Below are positions 28,603-38,452 of a DNA stretch of 64,000 bases, piece by piece; the stretch's first letter is position 1; each line of letters begins with the position of its first letter. The stretch is from positions 1-64,000 of the forward strand of contig JAJFBJ010000004.1 in assembly GCA_020697375.1 (NCBI GenBank). The letters are read 5' to 3'. Position numbers and translations under genes: made by a program. Source of the DNA: Nitrospira sp. (lineage in GTDB: Bacteria > Nitrospirota > Nitrospiria > Nitrospirales > Nitrospiraceae). The notes beneath the pieces were generated by a model, which made no database searches, was not told where the DNA came from, and saw only the letters and a program-made list of their open reading frames with translations.

Positions 28603-29703
28603 GTGGCTGAACTAGAATTGCGCGCCGTCTCGAAATCCTTTCGCAATCAAAACGTTCTGCGCGATATCTCCCTGCATGTTGCCGACGGCAGTTTCACGAT
28701 TCTCCTCGGGCCCTCCGGATGCGGCAAGTCGACACTCCTGCGCATCATTGCCGGACTCGATGTTCAGACCTCCGGCCAGGTGCTCATCGACGGCGCCACG
28801 GTCGACCATCTGCCGCCCGCAGAACGTGACATCGCGATGGTCTTCCAGCAATATGCGCTCTATCCGCACCTCTCGGTCCGCGAGAACCTGGCATTCGCCC
28901 TTACCATACGACGAGCCCCACGTAAGGTCATTGACAGCCGTATCGACGAAGTCGCGCGGTTATTGGACATTCAGGCCCTGTTGGAGCGGAAACCCAGAGA
29001 CCTGTCCGGAGGGCAGCGGCAACGGGTGGCCATGGGGCGGGCCATCGTGCGGAAGCCCAAACTGTTTCTATTCGACGAACCGCTTTCCAACCTGGATGCC
29101 CAACTCCGCACGTCGATGCGCATCGAACTGAAGAAATTGCAGGAACGCCTGCAGGCGACGATTATCTACGTCACGCACGATCAGGTGGAAGCCATGACGC
29201 TTGGAGACCGCATCGTCGTGCTGGAAGGTGGCAGGGTTCGACAATCGGATCCTCCCCATCGAATCTATGATGCGCCGGCCAACCCCTTCGTCGCCTCCTT
29301 CATCGGGACGCCGCCGATGAACCTCTGGCATGGAACCATGGCGATGCGAAATAATCAGCCTATGTTCGTAAGCGAGGGCATGGCCTTACCCCTGCCGACG
29401 CTTCTTCTTGCACACAAACCTGCGCTCCAATCTGCCATCATTCTCGGCATCCGTCCCGAAGACATCCGACTGCGAGAAGCAGCCGACGCGATGCGAGTGG
29501 AGGCGCTGGTGGAGTTCATTGAAGATCTCGGAGCCGATCTCCTGTTGCATTGCCGGGCCAATGGCCTTCAGTTGGTCGTACGTGCCGTTCGTGGAACCGA
29601 TATCAAGCCAGGACTGGAGCTGCCGCTCTTTTTTCCCTTTAGCAAATTGCATGTCTTCATCGACGATCATCGGTTCGACTCGGCCTCCCCGCTACCCTCT
29701 TGA
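28603..29703 (+). CDS. Sugar ABC transporter ATPase (MalK/UgpC-like)
   Basis: The 366-residue protein is the ATPase of the importer. Walker A is GPSGCGKST, the Q-loop QQYALYPHLSV, the signature LSGGQRQRVAMGRAI, Walker B LFLFDEPLSNLD and the switch His in YVTHDQVEAMT. A C-terminal TOBE-type regulatory domain (IILGIRPEDIRL) covers the last 120 residues. The start is GTG with GGAG upstream. MalK-type ATPases often serve several importers, which could explain why it is separated by a repeat from the permease genes. Confidence 0.95.
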   Translation: MAELELRAVSKSFRNQNVLRDISLHVADGSFTILLGPSGCGKSTLLRIIAGLDVQTSGQVLIDGATVDHLPPAERDIAMVFQQYALYPHLSVRENLAFALTIRRAPRKVIDSRIDEVARLLDIQALLERKPRDLSGGQRQRVAMGRAIVRKPKLFLFDEPLSNLDAQLRTSMRIELKKLQERLQATIIYVTHDQVEAMTLGDRIVVLEGGRVRQSDPPHRIYDAPANPFVASFIGTPPMNLWHGTMAMRNNQPMFVSEGMALPLPTLLLAHKPALQSAIILGIRPEDIRLREAADAMRVEALVEFIEDLGADLLLHCRANGLQLVVRAVRGTDIKPGLELPLFFPFSKLHVFIDDHRFDSASPLPS

Positions 29704-29861
29704 CTGCGGCAGCGTTCTTTCTTATCTCTTTCTTACGCAGGGCAAAGCGTCTCCAGAAAAACAGCGACTCCGCTTGCAATGCGCGGGGAGTCCTCGTAAG
29801 CTCCGGAAAGGATTGCGCTCTTTGCCGGCACTGAACGGACCGTTTCTATGGACGTAACCTA

Positions 29862-30893
29862 ATGGCCACCTCACAACGCGGTTACTATGACATTCTCGGC
29901 ATCTCGCGCAGCGCCTCTGCCGGCGACATCAAAAAGGCATTCCGTCGCCGGGCCCGCGAATACCATCCCGATCTCCATACCGGCGCGAAAAAAGCGGAGA
30001 TGGAGAAGAAGTTCAAGGAATTGAACGAAGCTCACGAGGTGCTGTCCGATCCAGACAAGCGAAAGAAGTACGATCAGTACGGCCAGAACTGGGAACAGGC
30101 CGAAGCGTATGAACAGGCGCGCCAGCAGGCAGGGGCCCAAGCGGGACGAAGCGGCCAAGCCGGTGGATTCAGCGGTGACTTCGGCGATATTTTTGAGACC
30201 TTCTTCAGCGGCCGCGGACGAGGCGGCGGCGCGGCTCCCGGCTTCGCAATCGACGGGGAAGACCTGGAAACCGATGTCCAACTCAGCATCCGCGAGGTCC
30301 TGAGCGGCGTCACCCGGCGCATCGATCTTGCGGAACGCACTGCGTGCAAAGCCTGCGGAGGCAGTGCGATTGTGCGCGGCCGCCCTTGCGTCGTCTGCGG
30401 CGGCTCCGGCGCGCAAATCGAGAAACGCACCATCGAGGTTCGCATCCCGGCGGGGGTCCAGAACGACACCCGCGTCCGCCTCGCCGGCAAAGGACAACCG
30501 GGCGTGAATGGGGGCAAACCGGGCGATCTCTACCTGCGCGTCCACATTCAACCGAACAGCATCTTCCGGCAGAAGGGGTCCGACGTGCAGGTGACCCTGC
30601 CGGTATGGCCGTGGGAAGCGGCGCTGGGCGCCGAGGTCATGGCCCCCACGTTAACGGAACCGGTCAAGGTGAAAATCCCCGCCGGCAGCAAGGCCGACGG
30701 CAAACTTCGACTGAAGGGCAAGGGACTTCCGACCGCCGCCGGCGGCCAGGGTGATTTGTTCCTGAAACTGAAGATCGTCATGCCCGCCTCGCTTTCCGAC
30801 GAGGAACGGGCGCTCTATGAACAACTGGGCCTCGTTCGCCATAGCGATCCACGAGCCGAGATCCTCGTCGCGTCACGACGCAACTCATCCTAA
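29862..30893 (+). CDS. DnaJ/CbpA-like J-domain chaperone
   Basis: The 343-residue co-chaperone has a J domain at 1-75 with HPD at 35-37, so it should stimulate DnaK. A Gly/Phe-rich linker follows at 90-130. The zinc region is half-size: only Cys162, 165, 176 and 179 are present, giving one zinc site instead of the two of DnaJ. The C-terminal client-binding domains I and II close the protein ([20 protein letters not shown]). No DnaK or GrpE gene is nearby. The half zinc finger places it between DnaJ and CbpA. Confidence 0.92.
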   Translation: MATSQRGYYDILGISRSASAGDIKKAFRRRAREYHPDLHTGAKKAEMEKKFKELNEAHEVLSDPDKRKKYDQYGQNWEQAEAYEQARQQAGAQAGRSGQAGGFSGDFGDIFETFFSGRGRGGGAAPGFAIDGEDLETDVQLSIREVLSGVTRRIDLAERTACKACGGSAIVRGRPCVVCGGSGAQIEKRTIEVRIPAGVQNDTRVRLAGKGQPGVNGGKPGDLYLRVHIQPNSIFRQKGSDVQVTLPVWPWEAALGAEVMAPTLTEPVKVKIPAGSKADGKLRLKGKGLPTAAGGQGDLFLKLKIVMPASLSDEERALYEQLGLVRHSDPRAEILVASRRNSS

Positions 30894-30918
30894 GCCCGCG
30901 CAGAGGCCGATCCCTCTC

Positions 30919-31566
30919 ATGACTGTCGGCGAATACGCGCTTGTCGCGTTCAGTTCACTCTTCGTCATCGTCGATCCCATTGCCGTGGTCCCGGCCTTTC
31001 TCGCCATGACTCCGCGGGACTCCGTGGCGCAACGGTTGAAAACTGCTCGCATGGCCTGCCTCGTGGCGGTCGGGTTGCTGACGGGGTTCGCTCTTTTCGG
31101 CCAGACGATCCTTCAGCTATTGGGCATTACGTTGCCCGCGATTCAGATTGCCGGCGGGCTCATCTTGTTGCTGGTGGCGTTGGACATGTTACGCGCGCAA
31201 CGGTCGACGGTGCAGGCCACGGCGGCGGAAACGGCCGCGGGGACCAGCAAAGACGACATCGCAATTGCGCCGCTCGCCATCCCCATGCTGGCGGGACCTG
31301 CTGCGATTTCAACCGTGATCCTGCTGGAAACGCAGGCGAAGACGTTGCTGTTACGAGCCGTCTTGCTGGGGTGCCTTGTACTCGTCGGTGTGGCGAGTTA
31401 CATTATATTAGCGATCGGCGCAAACGGCGCGAAGTGGCTCAATCCCATCGCGGAGAAAATCATTTCCCGATTGATGGGCCTATTGCTCGCCGCGCTGGCC
31501 GTTCAATTCATGGTGAATGCCTTCACCGGCGATCAAGGCTTGTTACGAGGGCTGACTGGACCATAA
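30919..31566 (+). CDS. MarC-family membrane protein
   Basis: The 215-residue integral membrane protein has about six helices and the MarC pattern: FSSLFVIVDPIAVVPAFLAM, QILGIT-like LQLLGITLPAIQIAGGLIL, and IAPLAIPMLAGPAAISTVI. Despite the name (multiple antibiotic resistance) the family has no proven transport substrate and is not a confirmed resistance determinant. The start at 30919 is preferred because upstream in-frame codons overlap the DnaJ-like gene. It is followed 24 bases later by a periplasmic protein gene. Confidence 0.92.
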   Translation: MTVGEYALVAFSSLFVIVDPIAVVPAFLAMTPRDSVAQRLKTARMACLVAVGLLTGFALFGQTILQLLGITLPAIQIAGGLILLLVALDMLRAQRSTVQATAAETAAGTSKDDIAIAPLAIPMLAGPAAISTVILLETQAKTLLLRAVLLGCLVLVGVASYIILAIGANGAKWLNPIAEKIISRLMGLLLAALAVQFMVNAFTGDQGLLRGLTGP

Positions 31567-31590
31567 TCGACTTAACCGAAGGAGGAACGA

Positions 31591-32238
31591 ATGACCACGA
31601 AATTGTACACACTTGCCACCGCTTCGGCCCTCGCCTGCGCATTGACGGTATCCCCCGCGATGGCTGAGTTCGGAAGTGGCACTTTTGGTTCTGCGCCTTT
31701 TGGTAGTAGTACCCCCCATGAGAAAGTGGAATACGGCGGTCACGGGGGCGGTTATGAGAAGGGACGTCATGGCATGGGCTCGGCGATGATGGGAATGATG
31801 ATGCATGGAGGGGCGGGCCATCTCATCCGTCACCTCATGAAGCATGAAAAAGAAATCGGGTTGAGCGCGGACCAGATCACCAAGCTGAAAGAGATACAAC
31901 TCAATCTCGACAAGAACCGCATCAAGATGGAAGCCGATATCCAGGTCGCGGAACGGGAGTTGAGATCCCTGACGGAAGACGAGAAGAGCGAGATGGGCGC
32001 CATCGAAGCCAAACTCAAGCAGAGCGAAGAGGTTCAGGTCGGACTGCGGATGCTGTCGATCAAGACGAGGCGGGAAGCCTTGGCGTTACTGACGTCGGAA
32101 CAGCGCACGAAGCAACAGGCCGAGCACGACAAAGTGATGCAACAGCATAAAGGCGGGTATGATTCTCCCCATAAGAAAACTCCTCATGGTGACAATCCTT
32201 CCGGCGCCAATCCACATGGGCAGGCGAAGCCACAATAA
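31591..32238 (+). CDS. Spy/CpxP-like periplasmic protein, Met/His rich
   Basis: The 215-residue protein begins with a signal peptide cut after SPAMA. Then comes FGSGTFGSAPFGSS-like Gly/Ser repeats and a Met/His-rich patch with GMGSAMMGMMMHGG at about residues 67-80. The rest is helical with LTxxQ-type segments (GLSADQITKLKEIQ and LTSEQR) of the Spy/CpxP family of periplasmic chaperones and metal sensors. The tail is rich in His, Pro and Gly. A strong GGAGG site supports the start. The Met/His patch could bind copper or another metal. It precedes the PepSY protein by 33 bases. Confidence 0.8.
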   Translation: MTTKLYTLATASALACALTVSPAMAEFGSGTFGSAPFGSSTPHEKVEYGGHGGGYEKGRHGMGSAMMGMMMHGGAGHLIRHLMKHEKEIGLSADQITKLKEIQLNLDKNRIKMEADIQVAERELRSLTEDEKSEMGAIEAKLKQSEEVQVGLRMLSIKTRREALALLTSEQRTKQQAEHDKVMQQHKGGYDSPHKKTPHGDNPSGANPHGQAKPQ

Positions 32239-32271
32239 CCCTGTCACCTTCGCGCAATCCGGAGGTCACTC

Positions 32272-32595
32272 ATGCTCAAGCACATCGCAGTATCCGCGCT
32301 GATGACCGGCGCACTCTGCTTCATGAGTATTCCTGCCTGGAGTGACGAGGGACACAGGGGCAAGCATGAGGAAGGCCATGTCGCCGACCTCGTGAAGGAC
32401 GCAACCGTCACCATCGACCAAGCCATCAAGACCGCCATGGACAAGATTCCCGGCACCGTCGTCGAAGCGGAGCTCGAAAAGAAACATGGCAAGACTCTGT
32501 GGGAAGTCGAAATCTTCAGCAGTGACGGCAAGGTGACTGAAGTTCATATCGATGCCGGAACGGGGAACATCATCGATACGGAAGCTAAGCGCTAG
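32272..32595 (+). CDS. Secreted PepSY-domain protein
   Basis: The 107-residue protein has a signal peptide ending near MSIPAWS, a His/Lys-rich spacer, and one PepSY domain: TIDQAIKTAMDKIPGTVVEA, then WEVEIFSSDGKVTEVHIDAG and TGNIIDTEAK. PepSY domains occur in peptidase propeptides and in periplasmic sensors and inhibitors. A GGAGG site precedes the ATG. It seems to be the last gene of a small operon with the Spy-like gene, with a terminator-like hairpin just downstream. Confidence 0.88.
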   Translation: MLKHIAVSALMTGALCFMSIPAWSDEGHRGKHEEGHVADLVKDATVTIDQAIKTAMDKIPGTVVEAELEKKHGKTLWEVEIFSSDGKVTEVHIDAGTGNIIDTEAKR

Positions 32596-32632
32596 AACAA
32601 ACATAAGAAAGAGAAGCACTAAGCCGGACGAC

Positions 32633-32663
32633 GACGGGCGGCGCCTTCCGGCGCCTGCCCGTC
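32633..32663 (+). terminator. Strong hairpin after the PepSY gene
   Basis: GACGGGCGGCGCC, loop TTCC, then GGCGCCTGCCCGTC form a GC-rich stem of 13 base pairs with one bulge. The tail is TCCCCTTCCC, not a clean T run, so it could be an imperfect intrinsic terminator. It lies 38 bases after the PepSY stop and before ilvD. Confidence 0.5.
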
Positions 32664-32846
32664 TCCCCTTCCCTCCTCACTGCCCTCTGCCTGTTTCAAT
32701 TCCCTCGTCACATCTCCATGTGAACCGACGACCGATTTCGGCAGCGTCGGATTGACCCCTCACGCCCATCTGTGCGAAAGTTTGCGACTTGTCCGGCAGC
32801 GTTTCGATGAACCGCAGACTTCAGTTTCGTACATGAAGGAGTGTGC

Positions 32847-34520
32847 ATGACGATCGATCCACGACACAAAAGCCACAACTTGCTCGACGGACCAGGCCGC
32901 GCTCCGGCCCGCGCCATGCTCAAGGCCGTCGGTTTCACGGATGCCGACCTTGAGCGTCCCCTGATCGGCGTCGCCAACACCTGGATCGAGGTTATGCCCT
33001 GTAATTATCATCTCCGCCGCCTGTCCGAACGGGTGAAGGCAGGCATTCGCGCGGCCGGCGGCACTCCGATCGAATACAACACCATCGCCGTGTCCGACGG
33101 AATTTCCATGGGGACCGAGGGAATGAAGGCCTCGCTGATCAGCCGGGAAGTCATTGCCGATTCCATCGAGCTGGTCGCGCGCGGGCATCTGTTCGACGGC
33201 GTGGTCGCTCTGTCGGGATGCGACAAGACCATTCCCGGTACCGTCATGGCGCTCTGCCGCCTGAATCTTCCCTCGCTCATGATGTACGGCGGTTCCATCA
33301 TGCCGGGGCAGTTTCACGGACATGACGTGACCATCCAGGATGTGTTCGAGGCCGTGGGCAAGCATGCCGCCGGCACCATGACCAATGTGGAATTGAAGGA
33401 TCTGGAAGACCATGCCTGTCCTGGCCCGGGCGCCTGCGGCGGCCAGTTCACGGCCAATACCATGGCCATCGCATTTGAATTTCTCGGGATCTCGCCTATG
33501 GGACGGAACGGCGTTCCGGCGATGGATCAACGCAAGGACGATGTGGCCTTCGAGTGCGGCCAGTTGGTCATGGACCTGCTCAAAAAAGACATTCGCCCCA
33601 AACAAATCATCACCCGGCGCTCGATCGAAAATGCGATTGCCGCCGTGGCGACGACCGGCGGATCCACCAATGCCGTGCTTCACCTGCTGGCTGTGGCTCG
33701 CGAGATCGGTGTGCGGTTGACCATCGATGATTTCGACAAGATCAACCGAAAGGTGCCGTTGCTGGCCGACTTGAAGCCGGGCGGCCGCTTCACGGCGGCG
33801 GACCTCTATGCGGCCGGGGGAACCACCCTCGTGGCCAAACGCTTGCTCGACGCCAAAATCCTGCATCCGGATCAAATCACCGTGACGGGGCGCACGATCG
33901 GTGAGGAAGCCAAATCCGCCAGGGAAACGCCGGACCAACAGGTCCTGTATCCCTTGTCGAAGCCGATCAAGCCGACAGGAGGCATGGTCATTCTCAAGGG
34001 CAATCTGGCGCCCGAGGGCTGCGTCGTCAAAGTCGCCGGTCATTCCATCATGACTTTTGAGGGACCGGCCAAGGTCTACGAGCGTGAAGAAGATGCCTTC
34101 GCGGCGGTACAGGCCGGCAAGGTCAAGGCCGGTGACGTGGTCGTCATCCGCTATGAAGGTCCGTCCGGCGGTCCCGGTATGCGGGAAATGCTGGGCGTGA
34201 CGGCCGCCATCGTCGGCGCCGGACTCGGCGATTCCGTCGCGCTGCTCACCGACGGACGATTCTCAGGTGCCACGCATGGATTGATGGCGGGACATGTGGC
34301 GCCGGAAGCGGTCAAGGGCGGTCCGATCGCGGCGGTGAAGAACGGCGACATCATTATCTTCGACATCGCCAAGCGCCGGTTGGACATTCGAATAACACAA
34401 AAAGAATTGACCTCACGCCTGAAGAAAGTGACGTACCCATCTCCCCGTTATCTTTCTGGAGTGATGGGGAAATATGCCCGCCACGTCTCCTCCGCATCGG
34501 AAGGCGCGGTGACGAACTGA
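32847..34520 (+). CDS. ilvD: Dihydroxy-acid dehydratase
   Basis: IlvD converts 2,3-dihydroxy-isovalerate and its homologue to 2-keto acids in valine and isoleucine synthesis. The 557-residue length is normal. Three cysteines expected for the iron-sulfur cluster are at 52 (MPCNYHL), 125 (SGCDKTIPG) and 197 ([14 protein letters not shown]), the pattern of the oxygen-tolerant [2Fe-2S] branch. The segment [13 protein letters not shown] is also typical. The start at 32847 has an AAGGA site six bases upstream; a GTG at 32841 is less likely. A secreted-protein gene begins two bases after its stop. Confidence 0.96.
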   Translation: MTIDPRHKSHNLLDGPGRAPARAMLKAVGFTDADLERPLIGVANTWIEVMPCNYHLRRLSERVKAGIRAAGGTPIEYNTIAVSDGISMGTEGMKASLISREVIADSIELVARGHLFDGVVALSGCDKTIPGTVMALCRLNLPSLMMYGGSIMPGQFHGHDVTIQDVFEAVGKHAAGTMTNVELKDLEDHACPGPGACGGQFTANTMAIAFEFLGISPMGRNGVPAMDQRKDDVAFECGQLVMDLLKKDIRPKQIITRRSIENAIAAVATTGGSTNAVLHLLAVAREIGVRLTIDDFDKINRKVPLLADLKPGGRFTAADLYAAGGTTLVAKRLLDAKILHPDQITVTGRTIGEEAKSARETPDQQVLYPLSKPIKPTGGMVILKGNLAPEGCVVKVAGHSIMTFEGPAKVYEREEDAFAAVQAGKVKAGDVVVIRYEGPSGGPGMREMLGVTAAIVGAGLGDSVALLTDGRFSGATHGLMAGHVAPEAVKGGPIAAVKNGDIIIFDIAKRRLDIRITQKELTSRLKKVTYPSPRYLSGVMGKYARHVSSASEGAVTN

Positions 34521-34522
34521 AC

Positions 34523-35431
34523 ATGCCGGCCCTGCTGCGATGGAGCCTCGCTGCGGCGACGCTCATCGTCGCGACATTCGGCGTCGACAAACCGAGGATG
34601 TTCGCCGCGGAAGGACCTGACGCCGTTTGCGCGGGCTGGCAGGGCCGTCATCCGGAGTGGCTCTGGTGCGACGATTTCGAAATCGACCGGCTGCAGGCCT
34701 ATTTCGAGTACGACCAACGACATGGCAGGTTTGTCCGCGAAGCCGGCGCGGGTATCGACCGCTCGACCGGCATGCGGGCGGAGTATCTCCCCGGTGATCC
34801 ACACGGAGGATTCCTTCACCTCGCATTCGGCAAGACTCCGAGCGCCTATATGAGGCCGGTCGATGCCGGCACGGCCCGCTATCGCGACATCTATTGGCGC
34901 TTCAGTCTGCGACTCCAGCCAGGATGGGCCGGCGGCGGCGCCGACAAACTGACCAGGGCGACCATTCTCTCCAGTGAGCGATTTGCCCAGGCTGCAATCG
35001 GCCACTTGTGGAGCGGGGGACTTCCTCATTCCGATCCTGAAAGGCTGTACCTCGATCCGGCCTCCGGAACCGATGAGTCCGGCCGATTGCGCACGACCAC
35101 CTACAATGACTTTCCTCGTTTACGATGGATTGGAGCGGCCGGCGGCCAAACCCCGCTATTCAACGATGCCAACGCCGGAACATGGTTTTGCATCGAAGTC
35201 CATATGAAACTGAACTCTCCCGACGCTGCGGACGGACTCTTCGAGTATTGGATTGATGACCGATTGGAGGCTCAACGAAGGGGGTTGAATTGGATCGGTA
35301 CTTACAGTGATTATGGCATTAACGCCATTTACCTCGAACAATACTGGACTTCGGTTCCGTTCACCAGGAATCAACAGCGCTACATGGACAACTTCATCGT
35401 GTCCACCGACCGCATCGGGTGCAGGCTCTGA
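34523..35431 (+). CDS. Secreted polysaccharide-lyase-like protein
   Basis: The 302-residue protein has a signal peptide ending near FAAEG. The rest looks like a jelly-roll, concanavalin-A-like domain. DIYWRFSLRLQPGWAGGGAD, WFCIEVHMKLNSPDAADGLF, EYWIDDRLEAQRRGL and INAIYLEQYW fit the sheet-forming segments seen in polysaccharide lyase-like proteins. Three cysteine pairs or fewer could form disulfides. It starts two bases after ilvD, so it is translationally coupled to an amino-acid gene for no obvious reason. Sugar binding or lysis is a guess from fold-like patterns. Confidence 0.6.
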   Translation: MPALLRWSLAAATLIVATFGVDKPRMFAAEGPDAVCAGWQGRHPEWLWCDDFEIDRLQAYFEYDQRHGRFVREAGAGIDRSTGMRAEYLPGDPHGGFLHLAFGKTPSAYMRPVDAGTARYRDIYWRFSLRLQPGWAGGGADKLTRATILSSERFAQAAIGHLWSGGLPHSDPERLYLDPASGTDESGRLRTTTYNDFPRLRWIGAAGGQTPLFNDANAGTWFCIEVHMKLNSPDAADGLFEYWIDDRLEAQRRGLNWIGTYSDYGINAIYLEQYWTSVPFTRNQQRYMDNFIVSTDRIGCRL

Positions 35432-35524
35432 AGGGCGCCATGGCCTGCCCAAACGACGGCTTGTCGAAGCGTCCCGTTCCTTTGGCTTAAGGCTTCCTAT
35501 GCAGCCAGTGGGCTGCCGATCCAT

Positions 35525-37660
35525 ATGTCAACGCGTCGCACAGATCAAGGCTGTCAGACTTCGCCCATAGTTCCTGCCGCTACGCAACGTCCGGCCACGA
35601 GTGACCTTTCCAGACCGGAATGGTTCTTGAATCGTGAGTTGAGTCTCATTGAGTTCAACCGCCGCGTACTCGACCTTGCGAAGGATCAAACAGTTCCCCT
35701 GCTGGAACGATTGAAGTACCTCTGCATCGTCAGCTCGAATCTCGACGAATTTTTCGAGGTGCGCGTCGCCGGGCTTAAAGAACAGGTCACTCACGGAGTC
35801 GAACAACGGGGCCCCGACGGCTTGACGCCCTCGGAACTCTTGACACGTATCGCGCCGCTCACGCACCAATTGGTTCAGGAGCAATACGCCATCCTGAATC
35901 AATCTCTCATTCCTCAACTAGCCGATCAGCGCATCCGGTTTCTAAGGCGGACGGACTGGACGCCCTCGCACATTCGGTGGATGCGCCGATTCTTTTCCCG
36001 CGAGTTGCTTCCTCTCTTGAGTCCCGTCGGATTGGATCCCGCGCATCCCTTTCCGAAACTGCTCAACAAAAGTCTCAATTTTCTCGTCACCCTCGAAGGA
36101 ACCGATGCATTCGGCCGGCCGAATGGAACCGCAATCGTGCAAGTTCCCCGTTCGCTCCCGCGGGTGATTCGGCTACCGGTTCGAAGCAGCACCTGGCCGC
36201 ACGATTTTGCGTTCCTGTCGTCGGTCATCCATGCCTTCGTGTACCGGCTCTTTCCCGGCATGCATGTCACGGGCTGCTACCAGTTCCGTGTCACGCGAAA
36301 CAGCAATCTCTTCGTGGACGAGGAAGACGTCGATGATCTCCGGCGGGCCCTCGAGGGCCAATTGCCGGACCGGCGATTCGGCGATGAGGTGCGCCTGGAG
36401 GTGGCGGACAACTGCCCACCCGACCTGGTGTATTTTCTTCGAGAACAGTTTCATCTCCAAGCCCACGATGTCTATCAATGCCATGGACCGGTCAATTTGC
36501 ATCGGCTGATGGCGGTTCCCGACCTCATCGAACGCCCCGATCTCAAGTTCCAACCGTTCACTTCCGGCATTCCTTCCACTCCGGTGCCGAGCGAAGACTG
36601 GTTCGAGGCGATTCGGCAGGGCGATATTCTCTTGCACCATCCGTATCAGTCTTTTGCACCGGTCACGGAATTCCTGCGCCAGGCGGCGACGGACCCCCAC
36701 GTTCTCACCATCAAGCAGACGCTGTATCGCACCGGCGCGGATTCAGCGATCGTGCAGTCCCTGGTAGATGCTGCGCGAGGGGGGAAAGAAGTCTCCGTCG
36801 TGATCGAATTACGAGCCCGGTTCGACGAGGAAGCGAATATCGAATTGGCCCATGATTTGGAGGAGGCCGGCGCGCATGTGGTCTATGGCGTGGTGGGACA
36901 CAAGACCCACGCTAAAATGAGCCTCGTTCTGCGCCGGGAAGGCCGTCTCTTGCGGAGCTACACCCACCTCGGCACGGGCAACTATCACGCCCGCAATGCC
37001 CGCCTCTATACCGATTTCGGATTGCTCACCTGCGATGCCGCGATCGGTCGTGATGTCCGGACGGTGTTTCAACAGCTCACCTCACTGGGGCGACCAGGGC
37101 GGCTCAAGCATCTGCTCCAGTCGCCGTTCACCCTGCACGCCACGCTGCTGAAATGGATCGGACGCGAAACCGACCGCGCCAAGCAGGGCCGTCCGGCTCA
37201 CATCATCGCGAAGATGAATGCGTTGCTGGAACCGCAGATTATCCGGGCTCTCTACAAGGCCTCCCAGGCCGGCGTGAAGATTGATTTGATCGTGCGCGGC
37301 CCCTGCGCCCTGAGGCCCGGCATTGTGGGGCTCTCCGAACATATTCACGTGCGTTCGATCATCGGTCGGTTCCTCGAGCACAGCAGAATTTTCCATTTTC
37401 TAAATGATGGTGACGACAGGGTGTTTCTTTCGAGCGCCGATTGGATGGATCGCAATTTTTTCCGGCGCGTCGAGGTTGCCTTTCCCGTGCTGGATAAAAC
37501 ATTGAAGCAGCGTGTCATCGAAGAGGGCCTCCGCCCCTACCTTGAAGACAATACGCATGCCTGGATTCTCCATCGAGACGGCACGTACAGGCGTCAGACC
37601 CCCGGCCGGAGGACGGCTCGTTCGGCTCAGCAATGGCTGATGAACAAACTCGCCACCTAA
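35525..37660 (+). CDS. ppk1: Polyphosphate kinase
   Basis: PPK1 reversibly makes polyphosphate from ATP. The 711-residue protein has all four family domains. The N-terminal one opens with PEWFLNRELSLIEFNRRVL, followed by CIVSSNLDEFFEVRVAG. The catalytic C1 domain has KQTLYRTG and the phospho-acceptor His in HKTHAKMSLVLR. The C2 domain begins near SYTHLGTGNYHARNARLYTD. Residues up to about 30 are extra relative to the usual start, so translation could begin later. It follows the secreted protein gene by 93 bases. Confidence 0.95.
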   Translation: MSTRRTDQGCQTSPIVPAATQRPATSDLSRPEWFLNRELSLIEFNRRVLDLAKDQTVPLLERLKYLCIVSSNLDEFFEVRVAGLKEQVTHGVEQRGPDGLTPSELLTRIAPLTHQLVQEQYAILNQSLIPQLADQRIRFLRRTDWTPSHIRWMRRFFSRELLPLLSPVGLDPAHPFPKLLNKSLNFLVTLEGTDAFGRPNGTAIVQVPRSLPRVIRLPVRSSTWPHDFAFLSSVIHAFVYRLFPGMHVTGCYQFRVTRNSNLFVDEEDVDDLRRALEGQLPDRRFGDEVRLEVADNCPPDLVYFLREQFHLQAHDVYQCHGPVNLHRLMAVPDLIERPDLKFQPFTSGIPSTPVPSEDWFEAIRQGDILLHHPYQSFAPVTEFLRQAATDPHVLTIKQTLYRTGADSAIVQSLVDAARGGKEVSVVIELRARFDEEANIELAHDLEEAGAHVVYGVVGHKTHAKMSLVLRREGRLLRSYTHLGTGNYHARNARLYTDFGLLTCDAAIGRDVRTVFQQLTSLGRPGRLKHLLQSPFTLHATLLKWIGRETDRAKQGRPAHIIAKMNALLEPQIIRALYKASQAGVKIDLIVRGPCALRPGIVGLSEHIHVRSIIGRFLEHSRIFHFLNDGDDRVFLSSADWMDRNFFRRVEVAFPVLDKTLKQRVIEEGLRPYLEDNTHAWILHRDGTYRRQTPGRRTARSAQQWLMNKLAT

Positions 37661-38057
37661 TCGTCTCGCCCCAGGATCAGGCACGCAGCCTCAGGAGTCA
37701 CTCGCCTTCCCTACCCATGATCCTGACAGTCATCTTCTAACCTGTCGCAGACTCGGCGCGGATGTGTAAGACAACTCTCGCGAAGGCCTAGCCCGGCACA
37801 TTCCAATGGCAGCCCGCTGATCTGCTCTACGGAAGGAACCGCTTCTTATAGGAAAAGGGCAGCGATTGGATTGCAGTCAGAGGAATGGCGATGTTCGCTT
37901 ACTTGTCGGCCGCTCGACGCCGGTCTATCAACGGCCTCAAGCTTGGCTCGAGGTCATGGTCTGCTACGGTAAGAAACCGCTATTCCGCGCCGGCACCCAG
38001 ATCGGCATTTTGTTCGAACGACGGTGACAGATCAGAATCTTCTAGATCCTCACCAGA
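37661..38057. other. Intergenic stretch without visible gene
   Basis: No gene with a ribosome site and recognisable product was found in this stretch after ppk1. The short frames on the plus strand (for example from 37885) have Arg/Ser-rich, shadow-like composition. With the following candidate lipoprotein it forms the longest gap in the window. Confidence 0.5.
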
Positions 38058-38265
38058 TTACAGAGGATCTTCCGTATTTGGCTCCCACTTGTCGTTCCTG
38101 AGTGTAATGCCGATCACGGCGCTGTGTTGATCGACTGGCCTGGTAATGTAACCCGTGAGGCGAACTCCTCGGCGAGCAGCTGAAACGGCTTTTTCAAAGT
38201 TTTGGGGCGCAGGCCTCGGCGGCTATGGCGGCCACAGCAACCATCACAATCACCTGTCTATGCAT
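38058..38265 (-). pseudogene. Possible frameshifted small lipoprotein
   Basis: An ATG at 38265 with a good GAGGAA site opens a lipoprotein-like peptide: basic start, hydrophobic core VIVMVAVAAIAA and a cysteine in EACAP. It stops after 23 codons at CTT TGA. In the +1 frame the sequence continues without a stop for about 45 codons (FEKAVSAARRGV, then VIGITLRNDKWEPNTEDPL) to 38058. A single-base change would make one protein of about 68 residues. It may be a decayed gene, a sequencing slip, or translation by frameshift at CTT TGA, the codon pair used in prfB. No similarity is recognised, and the call is weak. Confidence 0.3.
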
Positions 38266-38452
38266 GAAGATTCCTCTGGGAGAGAGTCCCATGTTGTTTC
38301 AGGGAAAAACGGAGGGCAGAAGTCCGCCACCGCAAGACCGGATTTTAAGCCAATCTAATCGTTCCGATATCGCTGGATAATTGCCGGGCTGAATGGATCG
38401 CCGAGGGCTGTGACACGTGTAATAGGAAGGACGTGGGTGGGTAGGCGCGCAG

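Noticed and set aside
32760..34043. Open frame of 427 codons on the minus strand
   Set aside because: It is antisense to ilvD and has the His/Arg/Gly-rich composition of a shadow frame.
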